A stretch of 5,920 nt of DNA from Chloroflexota bacterium (GTDB lineage Bacteria; Chloroflexota; Limnocylindria; QHBO01), in contig JADLBB010000120.1 in assembly GCA_020848055.1 (NCBI GenBank), forward strand, positions 1 through 5,920. Direction: 5' to 3'. Positions 4,273 to 5,920 of the stretch are shown piece by piece. The position numbers and the translations under genes are program-made. Below the pieces are notes generated by a model that saw only the letters and a list, made by a program, of their open reading frames with translations, made no database searches and was not told the DNA's origin. How positions within the stretch are numbered: the stretch's first letter is position 1; every line of letters begins with the position of its first letter.

Positions 4273-5920
4273 GCGGACCGTGGGATCGGCCGTCATCTCC
4301 GGGTGAGCCCGATGACGCTGAAAGTTCCGAATCGGCTGATCCATGGTCGCCGGACGATCCGTGGGCCGAGTCGAGGCGTGATCGACCCGGATGGGATGAC
4401 TGGCCGCCCGCCGTACCACCCAGCGACGACTACCTGATCGACCCAGGTCCTGCGGCCGACCTGTGGTCCGAGTCGTGGGTGGATGAGGCTGCGCGCCAAC
4501 CGCCGGCCCCGCAGCCTCCCGTTTACGAGCCTCCCGGCTCCGAGCCTCCCGCTTACGAGCCTCTCGTCTACCAGCCATCGGTCCCGGAGGTCACGAGCTC
4601 CGAACCAGGGGTCGACATTGAGCCCGAGACGTCTTCCGCGGTGGATGAAGCGGGTGCTGTCGCCGGGCCCGAGGCCGTTGAGCCGGTCGACCAGGCACCG
4701 GCCCCCCTGACTGATACGCGTACCACGTGGGCAGCCAGCGAATCCGATCAACCGAGTCCGGTGCTGCCGGACTGGCTGGCCGAGCCGGAGCCCGACGCAG
4801 CATGGCCTCAGCCCGAGACCCATTCCACCGAGGAAGCTTCGGAACCTCAACCCGAACCGGAACCACCCATTGGTCCATCGCCGGACGAGCCGCGGTCGAG
4901 GTCCTGGTTCAGCTGGGTCAGCGGCGCATCGGGGACGACGCCGGCATTCCTGGAGTCCGAGCCTGAGCCAGCGCCTGAGGTCGAACCCGAGCCGGAGTCA
5001 CCGCCGGAACTCGATGCCGAGGCACGCCCGGAGCCGGGGGCGGAGGCCGGGGCGCAGCCCCTGGTTGAGGCTGCTCCCGATGCGTCTGCCGCGCTCGACC
5101 TGCAGGTGCCACCAGCCGACGATGCGGAACGTGACCAGCAGGCCGGGCCCGAAGCGTCCGGGCCGGGGGCGGATGACTGGTCGGAACCAGTGGAGGATCA
5201 CTGGCCGGCAGCCGATGCGCTCGCGCCGCCACCGCCACCGCCCACCTGGTCGGACGATGCCGATTCGACCCGCGTCCTCCCGACCTCCTGGACCCCGCCG
5301 CCACCTCCGCCGCCGATGCCGGATGATCTCGAGCCGGAGGCAGGCGCGATGCCGGCCGGTTCGACGGCCGAGCAGGCGGTGCCGTGGCTTATCGGCTTGG
5401 TGCTGCTGCTGGCCGGCATGGTGATCGTCCTGCTGGCGCTCATCTTTGCGGGTGACGGTTCGTTGGGGGCGCGTCCGAGTCCGAGCGCGAGCCTGGCGGC
5501 GCTCCTGCCGAGCACGACGCCGAGGCCGAGCGCAACACCCGACCCGACATCGGTGCCGCCCAGCCCGTCCGCCGCACCGTCGGAGACCCCGATCGCCCTG
5601 CCCGAGTACGGCCCGCTCGAGATGGTGTACCAGGGCCGGGCGGCCGCACTGGCCCCGATCTACCTGCTGATGCATGACTTCACCACCGACAAGGACCCGA
5701 CCGTGCTGGCGCAGGATCCGAATATCGACGTGCGCCGTTTCGATTGGGCGCCAGACGGGACTGTCGGAGTTGGCGTGCTCGAGGACTTCCTCGTGTCGAT
5801 CGAGCCGGGCGCTGCCAAGCGGACCCTGGCGCAGGGCGTCACGACCGTGACCTTCGGCGACCGCACGGCCGACGTGTACGCGGTGCGCGTGACGCGCGAC
5901 GGCGGCAACGACGTCGCCAC
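4269..5920 (+). CDS. Single-pass membrane protein with acidic Pro/Trp-rich domain and propeller-like C-terminal domain, 3'-truncated
   Basis: The frame has no stop from GTG 4269 to the window edge (550 complete codons), and the gene continues beyond. GTG 4269 is the first ATG or GTG after the upstream in-frame stop at 4101. Residues 1-372 look disordered: rich in Pro, Glu, Asp, Ala and Ser, with about 16 Trp, mostly in short DW, DPW or SW contexts, and a PPxYE-like repeat at 83-102. Polyproline tracts lie at 320-325 and 343-349. Residues 373-395 (WLIGLVLLLAGMVIVLLALIF) form one transmembrane helix. A Ser/Thr/Pro linker (about 402-441) leads to a folded region with FDWAPDGTVGVGV (491-503) and YAVRVTRDGG, the strand-turn pattern of TolB/WD40-like beta-propeller blades. 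With no signal peptide, the likely topology is disordered part inside and propeller outside, although the basic residue nearest the helix is on the C-terminal side, so orientation is not certain. Function unknown. That this frame is coding is well supported by the helix, linker and domain order. Confidence 0.85.
   Translation, partial: MSGPWDRPSSPGEPDDAESSESADPWSPDDPWAESRRDRPGWDDWPPAVPPSDDYLIDPGPAADLWSESWVDEAARQPPAPQPPVYEPPGSEPPAYEPLVYQPSVPEVTSSEPGVDIEPETSSAVDEAGAVAGPEAVEPVDQAPAPLTDTRTTWAASESDQPSPVLPDWLAEPEPDAAWPQPETHSTEEASEPQPEPEPPIGPSPDEPRSRSWFSWVSGASGTTPAFLESEPEPAPEVEPEPESPPELDAEARPEPGAEAGAQPLVEAAPDASAALDLQVPPADDAERDQQAGPEASGPGADDWSEPVEDHWPAADALAPPPPPPTWSDDADSTRVLPTSWTPPPPPPPMPDDLEPEAGAMPAGSTAEQAVPWLIGLVLLLAGMVIVLLALIFAGDGSLGARPSPSASLAALLPSTTPRPSATPDPTSVPPSPSAAPSETPIALPEYGPLEMVYQGRAAALAPIYLLMHDFTTDKDPTVLAQDPNIDVRRFDWAPDGTVGVGVLEDFLVSIEPGAAKRTLAQGVTTVTFGDRTADVYAVRVTRDGGNDVA
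4515..4574 (+). repeat. Four tandem 15-bp units encoding PPxYE-like pentapeptides
   Basis: Four consecutive in-frame 15-bp units encode PPVYE, PPGSE, PPAYE and PLVYQ (residues 83-102 of the long membrane protein). The DNA units share the frame CCTCCCGnnTnCGAG, with the fourth more diverged. The array probably arose by slippage or unequal exchange. Its exact multiple-of-three period keeps the host frame open, supporting the coding call there. Confidence 0.75.
5226..5315 (+). other. Two polyproline tracts upstream of the membrane helix
   Basis: Six consecutive proline codons lie at 5226-5243 and seven at 5295-5315, each next to a Trp: the first is followed by TW and the second preceded by WT. 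Runs of three or more prolines are known to stall ribosomes unless elongation factor P assists. The tracts lie 23-50 residues before the single membrane helix, so stalling would occur shortly before the helix is made. They could also serve as stiff spacers or as binding sites for proline-recognising partners. Confidence 0.6.

Noticed and set aside
4293..4850. Minus-strand ORF of 185 codons
   Set aside because: Low-complexity RLGxGRLV-like repeats are the antisense reading of the Pro/Glu-rich repeats; no start-site support.
4870..5424. Plus-strand ORF of 184 codons in another frame
   Set aside because: Extremely Arg/Pro/Ser-rich, typical of a shifted frame in GC-rich DNA, and entirely inside the frame starting at 4269.
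4998..5675. Minus-strand ORF of 225 codons opposite the long membrane-protein gene
   Set aside because: Arg/Gly/His-rich translation with no domain, signal or membrane feature; it is the complement of a well-structured plus-strand frame.

Overview
The window is high-GC bacterial DNA with short intergenic gaps, and the protein-coding content explains almost all of it. Several features resemble free-living high-GC lineages such as Chloroflexota (class Limnocylindria type) or deep Actinomycetota: the acetyl-CoA synthetase subtype, a lipoprotein with a long small-residue linker, and start codons that follow a TAnnAT box by only 6-8 nt. No rRNA or phylogenetic marker is present, so this placement is an inference.

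Layout. (1) Bases 1-828 (+) hold the 3' part of a LysR-type regulator whose first residues lie outside the window. (2) A 57-bp gap contains two compact palindromes and a TACAAT box. (3) Bases 886-2859 (+) hold a full-length AMP-forming acetyl-CoA synthetase (acs). (4) Bases 2875-3780 (-) hold a convergent secreted lipoprotein gene; its stop codon and the acs stop codon lie in the two arms of one inverted repeat. (5) Bases 3781-3946 form a divergent intergenic region. (6) Bases 3947-4150 (+) hold a 67-residue protein with two predicted membrane helices. (7) Bases 4269-5920 (+) hold a long reading frame that stays open to the window edge. It encodes an acidic, Pro- and Trp-rich N-terminal region of about 370 residues, one transmembrane helix, a Ser/Thr/Pro linker and the start of a domain with a propeller-like FDWAPDG motif. 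A possible 10-codon leader ORF (4240-4272) overlaps its start.

Function. Acs activates acetate to acetyl-CoA, and the adjacent LysR regulator is a plausible but unproven controller of it. The rest of the window appears to be cell-envelope genes of unknown function: a lipoprotein, a small membrane protein and a single-pass protein with a large disordered region. The most notable points are the apparent leaderless promoters shared by three of the genes, the leader-ORF/GTGA arrangement with a duplicated start-site sequence, and the unusual architecture of the last gene. I see no mobile element, CRISPR array, tRNA or rRNA gene.
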